This document shows positions 9,138-18,603 of a DNA stretch of 64,000 bases, one piece after another. Source of the DNA: Ignavibacteria bacterium (GTDB taxonomy: Bacteria; Bacteroidota; Ignavibacteria; Kapaibacteriales; UBA4661); contig JACVZY010000093.1 in NCBI GenBank assembly GCA_014654705.1, positions 1 through 64,000 of the forward strand, written 5' to 3'. A program made the position numbers and the translations under genes. The first letter of the stretch is position 1. The number at the start of each line of letters is the position of its first letter. The notes under the pieces were generated by a model that had not been told where the DNA came from, ran no database searches, and saw only the letters and a list, made by a program, of their open reading frames with translations.

Positions 9138-10352
9138 TTAGACAGGCTCAGGAATTTGCAAAGCAGGGAATTCAAGAATAAAGATAGAGCCTTTTCCTGT
9201 TTCTGACAAGCATTGAATTGTACCATTCATAGCCTCCGTCAATTTTTTGGCAATATACAGTCCTAAGCCTGTGGAAGCCTCGTCTCCGGTTGGGCGAGTA
9301 GAAAGCTGGGCAAACTTCCCGAAGAGTTTATTTCTGTCACTTTCCGAAATCCCCATGCCTTCATCCTGCACTTCACAGCGCACACACGAATCTGTCTTGA
9401 AAAGACGGATTGTTACCGTTGTTCCTTCCCCCGAATACTTGATGGCATTAGACAGCAGATTATCCAAGACCTGTGTGAGAGTATCATGATTACCATGAAT
9501 CTTAGCCTCGTTTCCCGAAGGAATATCAAGAACAAACTCGATTCGCTTCAAGTCAGCTTGATGCCGATATTGCTCCACAAGGTCACGTACGGCGGTTTCC
9601 ATTTCCACCGGCATAATATCAAAGCGAAAGCTCCCTTCCTCAATAGCACTGACATCCATCAAATTATGAATGATAGAGAACATTCGTTCGGAAGATTTGA
9701 CGATATTTTCTAACATCGCCTTCATACTTTCGAGCGAAGGATCGAAATCAAGCCGCAGAAAATTTGCCATTCCTCTAATTGACGTTAAGGGATTCTTTAG
9801 CTCATGGGCGGCAATACCGATGAAATCATTTTTTTCATTGTTCAACTTTGTCAGACCGGCAGTCATAATTTCGAGGTATTTATTTTTCTCAGCAAGAAGG
9901 TCGCGCGAGCGCTTCAACTCAAGATGCGTTTGTACACGCGCAAGCAATTCCATCGTATTGAACGGTTTGGTGATGTAATCCACAGCCCCATGCTTAAACC
10001 CGTCAACAATATCGTAGCTGTCAGCCTTTGCCGTCAGAAAAATAACGGGAATTTCCCTGAAGTCAGGATTTGCTTTCAAATGGCGACACGCCTCAAAACC
10101 ATTCATTTCCGGCATTTGAATATCAAGCAAAATGAGGTCGGGCAAGCGCCGTGCAACTTCTTCCAATACCTGCTTCCCATTTTTTGCAGTCTCTACTTGA
10201 TAGCCTTTATAACCTAAAACTGCTTGGACAATATTTAGATTATCTTGCAGGTCATCAGCAATAAGAATGACAATATCCGCCGGATTGATAATTGCCGGCA
10301 AGGCAAGAGCTTCACTACTCAGCGACGAAGTGGACCGAGAAACAGATTCCAT
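9138..10352 (-). CDS. Soluble receiver-histidine kinase hybrid
   Basis: A 404-residue cytoplasmic two-component protein. The receiver domain covers about 26-142 with phosphoacceptor D77 in 'PDLILLDIQMPEMNG', T107 and K129. A short coiled linker is followed by HisKA with H183 in 'GIAAHELKNPLTSIRG'. The HATPase domain has N-box 'LDNLLSNAIKYS', G1 'DEGMGIS' and G2 'STGLGLYIAKKL'. It has no membrane segment or DNA-binding domain. It is first in a minus-strand run with the kinase-less sensor and the OmpA-FecR protein. A second protein of this architecture lies at 37225-38373. Confidence 0.92.
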   Translation of the reverse strand: MESVSRSTSSLSSEALALPAIINPADIVILIADDLQDNLNIVQAVLGYKGYQVETAKNGKQVLEEVARRLPDLILLDIQMPEMNGFEACRHLKANPDFREIPVIFLTAKADSYDIVDGFKHGAVDYITKPFNTMELLARVQTHLELKRSRDLLAEKNKYLEIMTAGLTKLNNEKNDFIGIAAHELKNPLTSIRGMANFLRLDFDPSLESMKAMLENIVKSSERMFSIIHNLMDVSAIEEGSFRFDIMPVEMETAVRDLVEQYRHQADLKRIEFVLDIPSGNEAKIHGNHDTLTQVLDNLLSNAIKYSGEGTTVTIRLFKTDSCVRCEVQDEGMGISESDRNKLFGKFAQLSTRPTGDEASTGLGLYIAKKLTEAMNGTIQCLSETGKGSIFILEFPALQIPEPV

Positions 10353-10422
10353 AGTGATTGAACAGAAATGGTGGTGCGGTTGGTGAGAGTCAAACCGAGA
10401 GAAATCTAAAAAGTTATGAACG

Positions 10423-12288
10423 TCATCGAAGAATCATCAGAGGCTGAATGTGGCGGCGCGTAATCGAACGATTTATCAGTTCAAAATAACAATAATACAT
10501 TCCGCTCGCAATATTTTCTTCACAAAAAGTGACACCACAAACACCAGCCTGCTGATTTCCTTCGAATAGTGAAGCTACAATCCCCCCACGCGCATCCACA
10601 AGGCGAATACGCACAAATGCAGGTGCGTCAAGCGTGTACGAAATATGCGCCGTACCAATAACGGGATTGGGTACAATGCTGAATGACCCCTGCCCCATCT
10701 GTACTTGTTCTGCAACTCCTGAGCGCGTCAAACTAAAATCATTCTGCTGTGTTTGAGCGCTTGTATCGGAATTCTGTGCGACAAATCGGTAGGTGTATGA
10801 AGCATCGGGATTAAGAGTGGAAAGCAGTGCACTGACAGATTGTGCAGAGTCTTGGTCGGTAAATTGGCGAACCAAGCGGCGATTGCGGAGCGTGGGCGCA
10901 GCAGAAGCAGCATTATCCCACTCCACAAACACGTCAGTTGCAGAGCCATTAGGGCGTACAAATACTGACACCTCTGCCGATTGCTGATTAACAATACTGA
11001 CCGTAGGACGATCTACGATAGGCGGGTTCAAGAGTGCAAATACACGATTACGGAGCGTTGGTAATTGGGGATAAAGGACGTTGCCTGGGCAATCCGTACT
11101 ACAACCATCGCGGTGTCCCGAGATATTATTCAAATTACGACTTGAACCCTGATGAAAACTCACGCCACGGGGGTTAATGCCGTTTGTAAAAGCTCGATAC
11201 GCGAGTAGGCGAACAAGACTTCGGAGCGCGGCATCGGTAGGAGTAATGCTGTTAAAATCACCGAGCATACACACGCCCATCGTTCTGCCATTGTAGCCGC
11301 AAAAATGCGCTCCTTGTGTGTTGTCATTGGTGTCCACCCATGCCCGTCCTTGGTAAATTACACCTTTCGGGTCTATCAGCCAGTTATAGCCGATATCCGA
11401 CCAACCATTGGAATTTACGTGGTAATTCCAGATTCCTCGCACCGCAGCTACCCAATCGGTTATATCATTACCCGGACTAAAGGAATGATGCACGATCAGA
11501 TGCGTCGGCACGGTTGGGGACAGTGTGTTCGGACCACTCGTCTGCCCCCACGGACAGCCCCATTCGGTGCGGGTTACGAAGACAGGACGCGCAAATCCCG
11601 ACCCCTGAAGAGCAGTTCCGCCTTTACTTGTTAATGTGCCGACTTCTGCAGTTCCTTCTTCTGCAGTTCCTAGCGAAGCAGATTGCAAAGAGGATTGTAC
11701 CGCCGCCGCAGTATGTCCCGGGCTGTGGAGGAAGCACTGGTACTCTTGCACAGCAGGACTGCGACGGAGAGCGATTCGACTCAATTCTATCTTAACTTCG
11801 ACGCGTCGGGTTTTGGCAGGAAGAAAGGCCGGATGGGTATGCAGTACAATATTTCCCGTTACGTCGCTGGCTCTATCAGCATCATCACCGTGGTCATCGA
11901 AAGGAAGCGCCGTCCATGCTGCTTCGGAAGCACCTTTCTCCGTACTCACGGGGCGAACGAATACGCGAACATTATCCGCTGCGGCGTTTGCAAGACGCAA
12001 CGTAATACCGCACAGAATAAAGGGAGTATTGTCGGAAACAGACACCTGCTCTTCAAGTACACACTCGCCTTGCGCCGCACTCAACTCGCTCAGAGTCAAA
12101 CCACTTTCGTTGACAGCGCAGCCCGACAGTCGGATACTTTTAGGCAAAGAATTTTGCACCTTTAATTTACTGACGGCAAACGACAGCTGAATACGTTGCG
12201 AAGATTGTGTTTGCGCCTTTGCAAGAGTGACCACACCAAACAAGGCGAGCAAGGTGCTCAATACAACTGAGAAAGAGAGGGTGCGCAT
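10423..12288 (-). CDS. Secreted N-acetylmuramoyl-L-alanine amidase (PGRP fold) with T9SS sorting domain
   Basis: A 621-residue secreted cell-wall hydrolase. The signal peptide covers residues 1-25. An uncharacterised N-terminal region to about 230 is followed by an Amidase_2/PGRP domain at about 235-425. Zinc ligands are visible: H267 or H268 in 'LIVHHSFSP', H392 and C400 in 'GHRDGCSTDCPG'. A fibronectin-like stretch (about 435-535) precedes the C-terminal T9SS type A sorting domain ('FSIVPNPVIGTAHISY' to 'ITRRHIQPLMILR'), so the product should be exported across the outer membrane by type IX secretion. The substrate would be peptidoglycan outside the cell, possibly of other bacteria; that role is inference. 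Confidence 0.88.
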   Translation of the reverse strand: MRTLSFSVVLSTLLALFGVVTLAKAQTQSSQRIQLSFAVSKLKVQNSLPKSIRLSGCAVNESGLTLSELSAAQGECVLEEQVSVSDNTPFILCGITLRLANAAADNVRVFVRPVSTEKGASEAAWTALPFDDHGDDADRASDVTGNIVLHTHPAFLPAKTRRVEVKIELSRIALRRSPAVQEYQCFLHSPGHTAAAVQSSLQSASLGTAEEGTAEVGTLTSKGGTALQGSGFARPVFVTRTEWGCPWGQTSGPNTLSPTVPTHLIVHHSFSPGNDITDWVAAVRGIWNYHVNSNGWSDIGYNWLIDPKGVIYQGRAWVDTNDNTQGAHFCGYNGRTMGVCMLGDFNSITPTDAALRSLVRLLAYRAFTNGINPRGVSFHQGSSRNLNNISGHRDGCSTDCPGNVLYPQLPTLRNRVFALLNPPIVDRPTVSIVNQQSAEVSVFVRPNGSATDVFVEWDNAASAAPTLRNRRLVRQFTDQDSAQSVSALLSTLNPDASYTYRFVAQNSDTSAQTQQNDFSLTRSGVAEQVQMGQGSFSIVPNPVIGTAHISYTLDAPAFVRIRLVDARGGIVASLFEGNQQAGVCGVTFCEENIASGMYYCYFELINRSITRRHIQPLMILR

Positions 12289-12361
12289 AAAAATTTAGAG
12301 AGCGTGAGAGAGGTAATAAATAAGCGACTTGGCACACAGACAGCATGAGATTATATAAAAA

Positions 12362-12991
12362 TCACATTGCTTTTTTGAGTTCCATCAGAAAACTCTCTTT
12401 ATTCGTCGAGCCGTCAATGCGCTGGACAATTTTGCCATTTTTACCAAAGATAAACGTTGTGGGAATGCTTTGCACTTCGCCGTAAAGGGTAGAAACAGCA
12501 GATTGCACATCGCCGACTGCCACAAGATTCACGTAATTGATACCGCTCTTTGTTGCAAATGCCGAAACTAATTTCTCGCCTGCCGCTGACGAAGACTCAT
12601 TCTCTAGAGCAATACCGATAAAGACAACTTTGTCACCGTATTCTTTTGCAAGTTCGACAATATCAGGGATTTCACGGCGGCAAGGCGGGCACCATGTAGC
12701 CCAGTAATTCAGGAATACTGTCTTACCTTTGGTATATTCGGAAAACTTTACGTCTTTGCCGTTCATAGTCCATGAAAAATCAGGCAGCATCATGCCTTTA
12801 GCGGCTTGTACCTTCCCGAGGGCAAATACTTGTGAGCCTTGAGCAGCACTAGCACTTGCAGCACCAGATGCCTTCGCAGACGTTTTTTTTGCTTGCTGTG
12901 CTTCCGCGTCTTGATTTGCACAGCCAAGAGCAAGCAGACCAGTCAAACTAACAAGCAATGCCGCACGGCGGCAGACAATGAAGAAATTCAT
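12362..12991 (-). CDS. TlpA-like thioredoxin-fold lipoprotein
   Basis: A 209-residue envelope thiol-disulphide protein. The N-terminus is a lipoprotein signal with lipobox LALG-C24. After a low-complexity Ala/Ser/Lys linker, the thioredoxin domain begins near residue 65 ('LPDFSWTMNGKDVKFSEY'). The active site is W100-C101-P-P-C104, and the cis-proline region 'VQSIPTTFIFGKNGKIV' is present. This is the AhpC/TSA-TlpA-ResA pattern, so it probably reduces cytochrome c apoproteins or other periplasmic thiols. Neighbours, an amidase and a carotenoid desaturase, are on the same strand but not obviously related. Confidence 0.9.
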   Translation of the reverse strand: MNFFIVCRRAALLVSLTGLLALGCANQDAEAQQAKKTSAKASGAASASAAQGSQVFALGKVQAAKGMMLPDFSWTMNGKDVKFSEYTKGKTVFLNYWATWCPPCRREIPDIVELAKEYGDKVVFIGIALENESSSAAGEKLVSAFATKSGINYVNLVAVGDVQSAVSTLYGEVQSIPTTFIFGKNGKIVQRIDGSTNKESFLMELKKAM

Positions 12992-13139
12992 AACGAAACT
13001 TAGGTAGAGTGAAAAGAAAAAGCGGGTTGAGAAAAAGCATTGCGAACACCAATAATGCTTTTTTTGAGTACAGACAATTTACCACAATTTTATGGAAAAT
13101 GCTTGGAATTACAGTCTCTATAAATACTTCCGACAATGG

Positions 13140-14651
13140 TCATTTGCCTCCGGCATCCTCCGCAATCAATTCTGCTGCCATCTTTCCAGACAGTACCACA
13201 AGCGGTACTCCGCCGCCCGGATGAGACGACCCACCACAAAAATACAAGCCCTTTAGTTCACGGCTTCGGTTTGCAGGACGCATAAATGCTGCCGTTTGTG
13301 TGTTCGACGATATGCCGTAAATACTTCCCTTATTGCTTCGGTATAGGTCATAAAGGTCTTGCGGAGTCATCACGAACTCTGCTTCAATGGCAGATTCTGC
13401 GTCTATTCCGGCAGATGCAAGACGCTTTAGAACAGCATCTTTCATGCGATATTGCTCGTGCTGCCAGTTCTGACCGTTCAGATAGGGCATATTCAGCAAG
13501 ACGAACCAGTTCTCACACCCGTCGGGAGCGTGCGCGGAGTCAGTTTTGGAACTGATGGATATGTACACCGTCGGGTCGTCGGGAGCTACTTTTTCCGTAA
13601 AAATCTGCCGGAATTCACGACGATAATCGCCGGAGAAGACAATGTTATGGTGCGCGAGGTCGGGAAATTGCTTGTTCATTCCCCAGAAAAACACCATACC
13701 GGAAAGCGACGGCTCCAAGCTATTCAGCCGTTTTTTTCGCTGAGAAAAGCCATCAATTAAGGTTGTATGTGCCTCTACGACGTCGGCATTGCAGAGCACG
13801 TAGTCTGCATTATATTTCTCACCCGCCACCTGTACACCGCTCACACGCTTACCGTCGTGAAGAATTTTTTCGACGACGGCATTGGTCAGAATCTTCACGC
13901 CAAGTGCTTCGGCGAGGTGGGTCATTTCTTCGGCAATACGATACATACCGCCTCGCACGTAATAGCCGCCGATGCCATACTCCACCCAAGGAATAATGTT
14001 CAGTGTAGCAGGTGCTTCAAAAGGACTGGAGCCGTTATAGGTAGGATAACGGTCAAAAAGCTGAACAAGGCGCGGGTCGTGGAAATAACTCGTAACGGCT
14101 TTGTGGACAGTACGCAGTGCATCAATCTGCGGTAAGCGCAAAAGCGTTGGAAGATGCCGCGCATGAAGCAATTTTCTCCACTCCTGAAACGGAGTATAGA
14201 GAAAAATTTCTGCTGTCAGGTCGTATATTTTTTCGGTATAACGAAGAAATTTCTGATAGTTCTGCGCCTCATCGGGCGAAATGATGTGATGTAACTCATG
14301 AGCCATACGTTGCTTGTCGGAATACGTGTTTAAGCGCGTCCCATCAGTGAAAAAATAGCGGCAAATCGGCTCAATCGGCACAAAATCAAGAACAGCAGAC
14401 CTCTCCACACCTGCAAATTCAAAAAGTTCATCAAAAACAAACGGCATTGTCAGGAGCGAGGGACCAGTACCGAAGCGGTATTCACGCGAGGACGATCCTG
14501 CGACCTGCATCAAATGCGTGTTCATCTTTCCGCCCAAGCGCTCGTTTTTCTCAAAAAGCTGCACCTGAAATCCCATTCGCGCAAGGCGTATAGCCCCACT
14601 CAATCCGGCTAATCCGCCGCCGACAACAGCAATCTGCTTCTTTTGTGACAT
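13140..14651 (-). CDS. Phytoene desaturase family (CrtI/CrtD-like) oxidoreductase
   Basis: A 503-residue FAD-dependent carotenoid desaturase. The N-terminal dinucleotide-binding motif 'VVGGGLAGLSGAIRLARMG' ends in the acidic 'LFEKNERLGGKM'. The C-terminal family signature is 'GLYFCGGSSHPGGGVPLV'. The length and both ends match CrtI, CrtD and CrtN. Which desaturation it performs cannot be read from sequence alone; 1-hydroxycarotenoid 3,4-desaturase (CrtD) is a good alternative in this phylum. No phytoene synthase or cyclase is nearby, so other pathway genes must be elsewhere. Confidence 0.88.
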   Translation of the reverse strand: MSQKKQIAVVGGGLAGLSGAIRLARMGFQVQLFEKNERLGGKMNTHLMQVAGSSSREYRFGTGPSLLTMPFVFDELFEFAGVERSAVLDFVPIEPICRYFFTDGTRLNTYSDKQRMAHELHHIISPDEAQNYQKFLRYTEKIYDLTAEIFLYTPFQEWRKLLHARHLPTLLRLPQIDALRTVHKAVTSYFHDPRLVQLFDRYPTYNGSSPFEAPATLNIIPWVEYGIGGYYVRGGMYRIAEEMTHLAEALGVKILTNAVVEKILHDGKRVSGVQVAGEKYNADYVLCNADVVEAHTTLIDGFSQRKKRLNSLEPSLSGMVFFWGMNKQFPDLAHHNIVFSGDYRREFRQIFTEKVAPDDPTVYISISSKTDSAHAPDGCENWFVLLNMPYLNGQNWQHEQYRMKDAVLKRLASAGIDAESAIEAEFVMTPQDLYDLYRSNKGSIYGISSNTQTAAFMRPANRSRELKGLYFCGGSSHPGGGVPLVVLSGKMAAELIAEDAGGK

Positions 14652-14793
14652 ATTCGTTGTAATTGCGTGAGATAATTTTCGATTTGTGAAAAGATAGCTT
14701 CAATTGACCGTGAGCGCACCACTTGTACAAACAAAACTAATAAAAATAGCTGAATTTGGTATTGCATACGCACTGATAATACCAAGATGTTGC

Positions 14794-14801
14794 TATATTT
14801 G
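14794..14801 (+). promoter_or_regulatory. -7 box candidate for the propeller kinase
   Basis: TATATTTG fits TAnnTTTG and lies about 80 bp before the kinase start, but no TTG occurs at the right distance upstream. It is in the 230-bp gap between the divergent desaturase and kinase genes. Confidence 0.25.
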
Positions 14802-14881
14802 TGGTGATTTCCTCCAAAATGTGGATGCGGAGGAGGTAATGAACACAATTCACAAGGCACACTGATAAACTCACGGGAACC

Positions 14882-17800
14882 ATGCCGTTATACGACTTCC
14901 TATCGTCCGCAATCCCCCAATCGTCCATTCTGCTGAGGGAACAAAAGCACTGGTCTAAGCAGTTATATTCCATTTTTTTGGTGGCATTGATTATATATTG
15001 TTTTGGTGGCGAACCTCCTGCAATACATGCGCAGCCCGTGTTAAAGTTTTCCCATTATTCATTGGAAGAGGGCTTATCGCAAAGCACCGCATTTTGCATT
15101 CTCCAAGATAAACGTGGCTTTGTCTGGGTCGGGACACAAGATGGCTTGAACCGATTCGATGGCTATACCTTCACGGTCTTTCGGAGTTCTCCTCAAGCCG
15201 GGAGCATATCGGATAGCCATATTCAAGCGCTCTATGAAGACAAAAACGGAATGCTCTGGATTGGCACGAAAAATGGTGGCTTGAGTATGTTCGATTATAC
15301 CACCGAAAAATTCACCAATTTTGGTGTTGGTGAATCGCCCACCAGCACACGCTCCGAAACAACACCAAATACGCCGGGCACAGATATTCGCTCTATTGCC
15401 GAAGATGCATCGGGAGCACTCTGGCTTGCTACCAACGATGGCTTAGGAAAATTTGATCGCACTGCACATACTTTCAGCGTGTACAAAAATTTCGGTACCG
15501 CCGACCAAGCAAAATCGGTCAATGTTTCCCCTCTTGTCAACGACGTATATGCACTTGCTACCGATGCAAACGGTACGCTTTGGTTAGGCACGTTTGAAGG
15601 CTTGGTCAAGTTTTCGACACAGTCGGGTGAGTCTCGGATTTTTCGCAAAGAACTCAGTAATCACAAAGTACGGTCGCTTCTTCTCAGCAAAACCAGTAAT
15701 CTGCTGTGGATAGGAACTGAAGGGGGCTTGAATCTGCTGGATAAATCACGCCAAACTTTTCGCTCTTTTCGCCAAGAAACAGCACAATTACAAGTCTTCA
15801 GTGCCGATAATATTCGGGCACTCAGCGAAGACCGACTAGGCAAACTCTGGCTGGGCACCTATGGGAGCGGTCTCTGCCAATACGACCTTGCGACCAATAC
15901 ATTCACAACGCACAAATCGGACGAAACACGCAGCACGTCTCTCAATAATAATTTCGTTTTTTCCATCTGCGAAGGTCGTTCTGGCGTACTTTGGGTTGGC
16001 ACATTTGGTGGCGGCGTTAATAAATACGACCCCGCGCTGGCAAAATTCACAACGTTCCGGCACGTACCCAACAGTACGTCTCCGCTCTCAAATAACTTCG
16101 TGTATTCTTTTCTTGAAGACCGCTCCGGCGCTCTCTGGGTGGGAACAAGCAATGCATTGAATAAACTCGTCAATCGCGAAACAGGAGCCTTTGCGTCCTA
16201 TTTTCCTTCGCAAGGTCCCCGCACCAGCAATCCTATCAATGTGATTCGCGCAATCCACGAAGACCGCAAGGGAATGTTATGGCTGGCAACAGGTAATGGT
16301 TTCCTCCACTTCAATCCCAAGCAAGGCAAATTCACACGCTATGAGCCGCCAAAAGAAAACCGCGCTCTTCCCGACACTAATAACTTTGCTCATGCTATTA
16401 TTGCCGACAGCGAAGGTATGCTCTGGCTGGGAACAATGGGTGCGGGCATCTATCGCTTTAACCCCGAAACAGGCAAATTTATCGCCCACTACACCCACGA
16501 GCCGAACAACCCACATTCACTCGCAGATAACATCGTCTATACGCTCTTCAAAGACAACAGCGGAAATATCTGGATAGGTACAAACGGCGGCGCAAGCCTG
16601 CTCAAGCCTGCCACCCAAGAATTTATCACGTATAAACACGACCCCATTGCTTCAAGCAGTCTTAGTAACAATGTTGTTCGTTCAATTTACCAAGACCACA
16701 CCGGTACAATATGGATTGGTACGGCAAATGGGCTAAACCGACTGGATGCCGATAAACAAGTGTTTACGGTTATTCGCCAAAAGGATGGATTGCCGAACAG
16801 CTTCATCTACGGTATTCTGGAAGATAACGGCGGCAACCTGTGGTTAAGCACGAACAAGGGGCTTTCCCGCTATACACCGAACGCAAAAAAGAACTCGGCA
16901 GCATTTCATAATTTCGATGCTTCCGATGGCTTACAAAGCAATGAATTTAACACCGGAGCATACTACAAGGGCGCAAGCGGGCGAATGTACTTCGGTGGCA
17001 TTCGCGGTTTTAATGAGTTTTTCCCGGACAGCGTACGCCGCAACGACTACATAATGCCAGTCATTATCACCGGTCTGCGCAAACTGGACGTTCCAGTAAG
17101 CCTATCGCAGTCAATTTCAATCATGAAAGAGATTGAAATTCCGGCGGAGGACAATGTGATTTCCTTCGAGTTCACGGCGCTCAACTTCACGCTCCCAGAA
17201 AAGAATGTTTATGCCTACAAGCTGGAAGGCTTCAACGATAACTGGCAATACTGCGGGACGCGGCGTGAAGCCACCTATACCAATCTCAGCGGCGGCACGT
17301 ACACTTTTCGGGTAAAAGCAGCAAATAACGATGGCGTGTGGAACGAAGACGGTGCTGCCCTGCGCGTCATTATTCTCCCGCAGTGGTATTTTCGCTGGTG
17401 GGCTATTCTGCTGTGGGTGGGCATAGCAGGTGCAGGTGCATTCGGAATCTACAAGTCGCGCGTTCAAGCAATAGAAGAACGCAACCGCATCCTTCAAAAA
17501 ACAGTTGATGAACGTACACAAGAGGTGCAGCGCCAAATCACCATTCTGAACGAACTTGCTCAAGAAATTGAACTGGCGAATACTGAACTTCAAGACCGCA
17601 ACAGCCAAGTGGAAAATAGGAACGTTCAGTTTGCCGAGATGAACCAGCAATTGAACGAAAAAAATCAACTGCTCGATCAAACACTCGAAGAGCTGCACTC
17701 GCTCAATCAAGAGCTGGAATCCCGCATCCAAGAGCGCACCACCGAACTAAAGCAAGCAAAGGAGGCACTGGAAAAATCGCTGGCGCAAGAGCAAGAAATC

Positions 17801-18508
17801 AACACGCTCCGCGCACGACTTATCGCTTCGATTTCGCACGAGTTTCGTACTCCTATCACCGTTATTCAGTCCTCATGTGGTATTTTGCAGCGCTACATTG
17901 ACAAAATGAGTAATGAACAGCGCCACAAGCAATTTAGCCACATTGAGGAATGTTCCAAGCGTCTTGTGAACATTCTTGATGCCGTTATCACCATGAGTAC
18001 CATTGAGAACCGCCAACTGCGCCTTATGCCGGCAGACGTAGTGAAGCGCACGGAAGAACTGGTACGCGATTTCAACTTCACACAGACCCAAGAATTTGGC
18101 GACGACGCGCACCTTATCACCTTCACATCGGACGTGGATATGTCCGTAATGAACATTGACGAAGAATCGCTTCGGCAGGTGCTTTCCAATCTCTTATCCA
18201 ATGCTGTCAAATTCTCCACGCCACGCACCAATATCGAAGTTATTTTCCTGCAAAAAGCAGAGACCGTTATGTGGAGCATAAAAGACCAAGGTATGGGCAT
18301 CGACGACGAGGATATGCCGCACATCTTCGATCTTTTTTATCGCTCCGAAAAAACGGAATCCAGTACTATTCAGGGCGTGGGGCTTGGCTTATCTATTGTG
18401 AGCAAACTCGTCGAAATCATGCGCGGCGAGGTGTGGTTCGAGACAGAAGTCGGCAAAGGCACGACTTTCTTTGTGGAAATCCCCATTTTGCAGCGCGGCA
18501 CACGATAA
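14882..18508 (+). CDS. Two-component propeller histidine kinase
   Basis: A 1208-residue membrane kinase. After an N-terminal hydrophobic segment (about 29-45), 13 propeller repeats of the type 'LWIGT..GGL..FD' span about 60-690, enough for two seven-bladed propellers. A Y_Y_Y domain (about 745-815) and one TM helix (about 830-852) follow. A coiled coil of about 100 residues rich in Glu/Gln/Asn leads to HisKA with H986 in 'ASISHEFRTPITVI' and a HATPase domain ('LSNLLSNAVKFS', 'DQGMGI', 'GVGLGLSIVSKL'). Unlike Bacteroides polysaccharide-sensing hybrid regulators, it has no receiver or AraC domain, so it must pass phosphate to a separate regulator. The ligand is unknown. The start is uncertain by a few codons. 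Confidence 0.92.
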   Translation: MPLYDFLSSAIPQSSILLREQKHWSKQLYSIFLVALIIYCFGGEPPAIHAQPVLKFSHYSLEEGLSQSTAFCILQDKRGFVWVGTQDGLNRFDGYTFTVFRSSPQAGSISDSHIQALYEDKNGMLWIGTKNGGLSMFDYTTEKFTNFGVGESPTSTRSETTPNTPGTDIRSIAEDASGALWLATNDGLGKFDRTAHTFSVYKNFGTADQAKSVNVSPLVNDVYALATDANGTLWLGTFEGLVKFSTQSGESRIFRKELSNHKVRSLLLSKTSNLLWIGTEGGLNLLDKSRQTFRSFRQETAQLQVFSADNIRALSEDRLGKLWLGTYGSGLCQYDLATNTFTTHKSDETRSTSLNNNFVFSICEGRSGVLWVGTFGGGVNKYDPALAKFTTFRHVPNSTSPLSNNFVYSFLEDRSGALWVGTSNALNKLVNRETGAFASYFPSQGPRTSNPINVIRAIHEDRKGMLWLATGNGFLHFNPKQGKFTRYEPPKENRALPDTNNFAHAIIADSEGMLWLGTMGAGIYRFNPETGKFIAHYTHEPNNPHSLADNIVYTLFKDNSGNIWIGTNGGASLLKPATQEFITYKHDPIASSSLSNNVVRSIYQDHTGTIWIGTANGLNRLDADKQVFTVIRQKDGLPNSFIYGILEDNGGNLWLSTNKGLSRYTPNAKKNSAAFHNFDASDGLQSNEFNTGAYYKGASGRMYFGGIRGFNEFFPDSVRRNDYIMPVIITGLRKLDVPVSLSQSISIMKEIEIPAEDNVISFEFTALNFTLPEKNVYAYKLEGFNDNWQYCGTRREATYTNLSGGTYTFRVKAANNDGVWNEDGAALRVIILPQWYFRWWAILLWVGIAGAGAFGIYKSRVQAIEERNRILQKTVDERTQEVQRQITILNELAQEIELANTELQDRNSQVENRNVQFAEMNQQLNEKNQLLDQTLEELHSLNQELESRIQERTTELKQAKEALEKSLAQEQEINTLRARLIASISHEFRTPITVIQSSCGILQRYIDKMSNEQRHKQFSHIEECSKRLVNILDAVITMSTIENRQLRLMPADVVKRTEELVRDFNFTQTQEFGDDAHLITFTSDVDMSVMNIDEESLRQVLSNLLSNAVKFSTPRTNIEVIFLQKAETVMWSIKDQGMGIDDEDMPHIFDLFYRSEKTESSTIQGVGLGLSIVSKLVEIMRGEVWFETEVGKGTTFFVEIPILQRGTR

Positions 18509-18534
18509 GGTGGACGCCAGTGTGAGAGATACAG

Positions 18535-18575
18535 CTTAAAAAACATCCCGCCCTGACTCTTCCGAATCAGGGCGG
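18535..18575 (-). terminator. Terminator of hbd (minus strand)
   Basis: Arms CCGCCCTGA (18548-18556) and TCAGGGCGG (18567-18575) form a 9-bp GC-rich stem. Read on the minus strand it is followed within a few bases by a run of six T, giving an intrinsic terminator for the gene at 18604-19464. Confidence 0.7.
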
Positions 18576-18603
18576 CACAGCAACTTCAAGTTTCTCTTTT
18601 GTT

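Noticed and set aside
14732-14739. Minus-strand TAGTTTTG as a promoter of the carotenoid desaturase
   Set aside because: It matches the -7 box but no TTG is present 19-21 bp upstream; AT-rich DNA gives such matches by chance.
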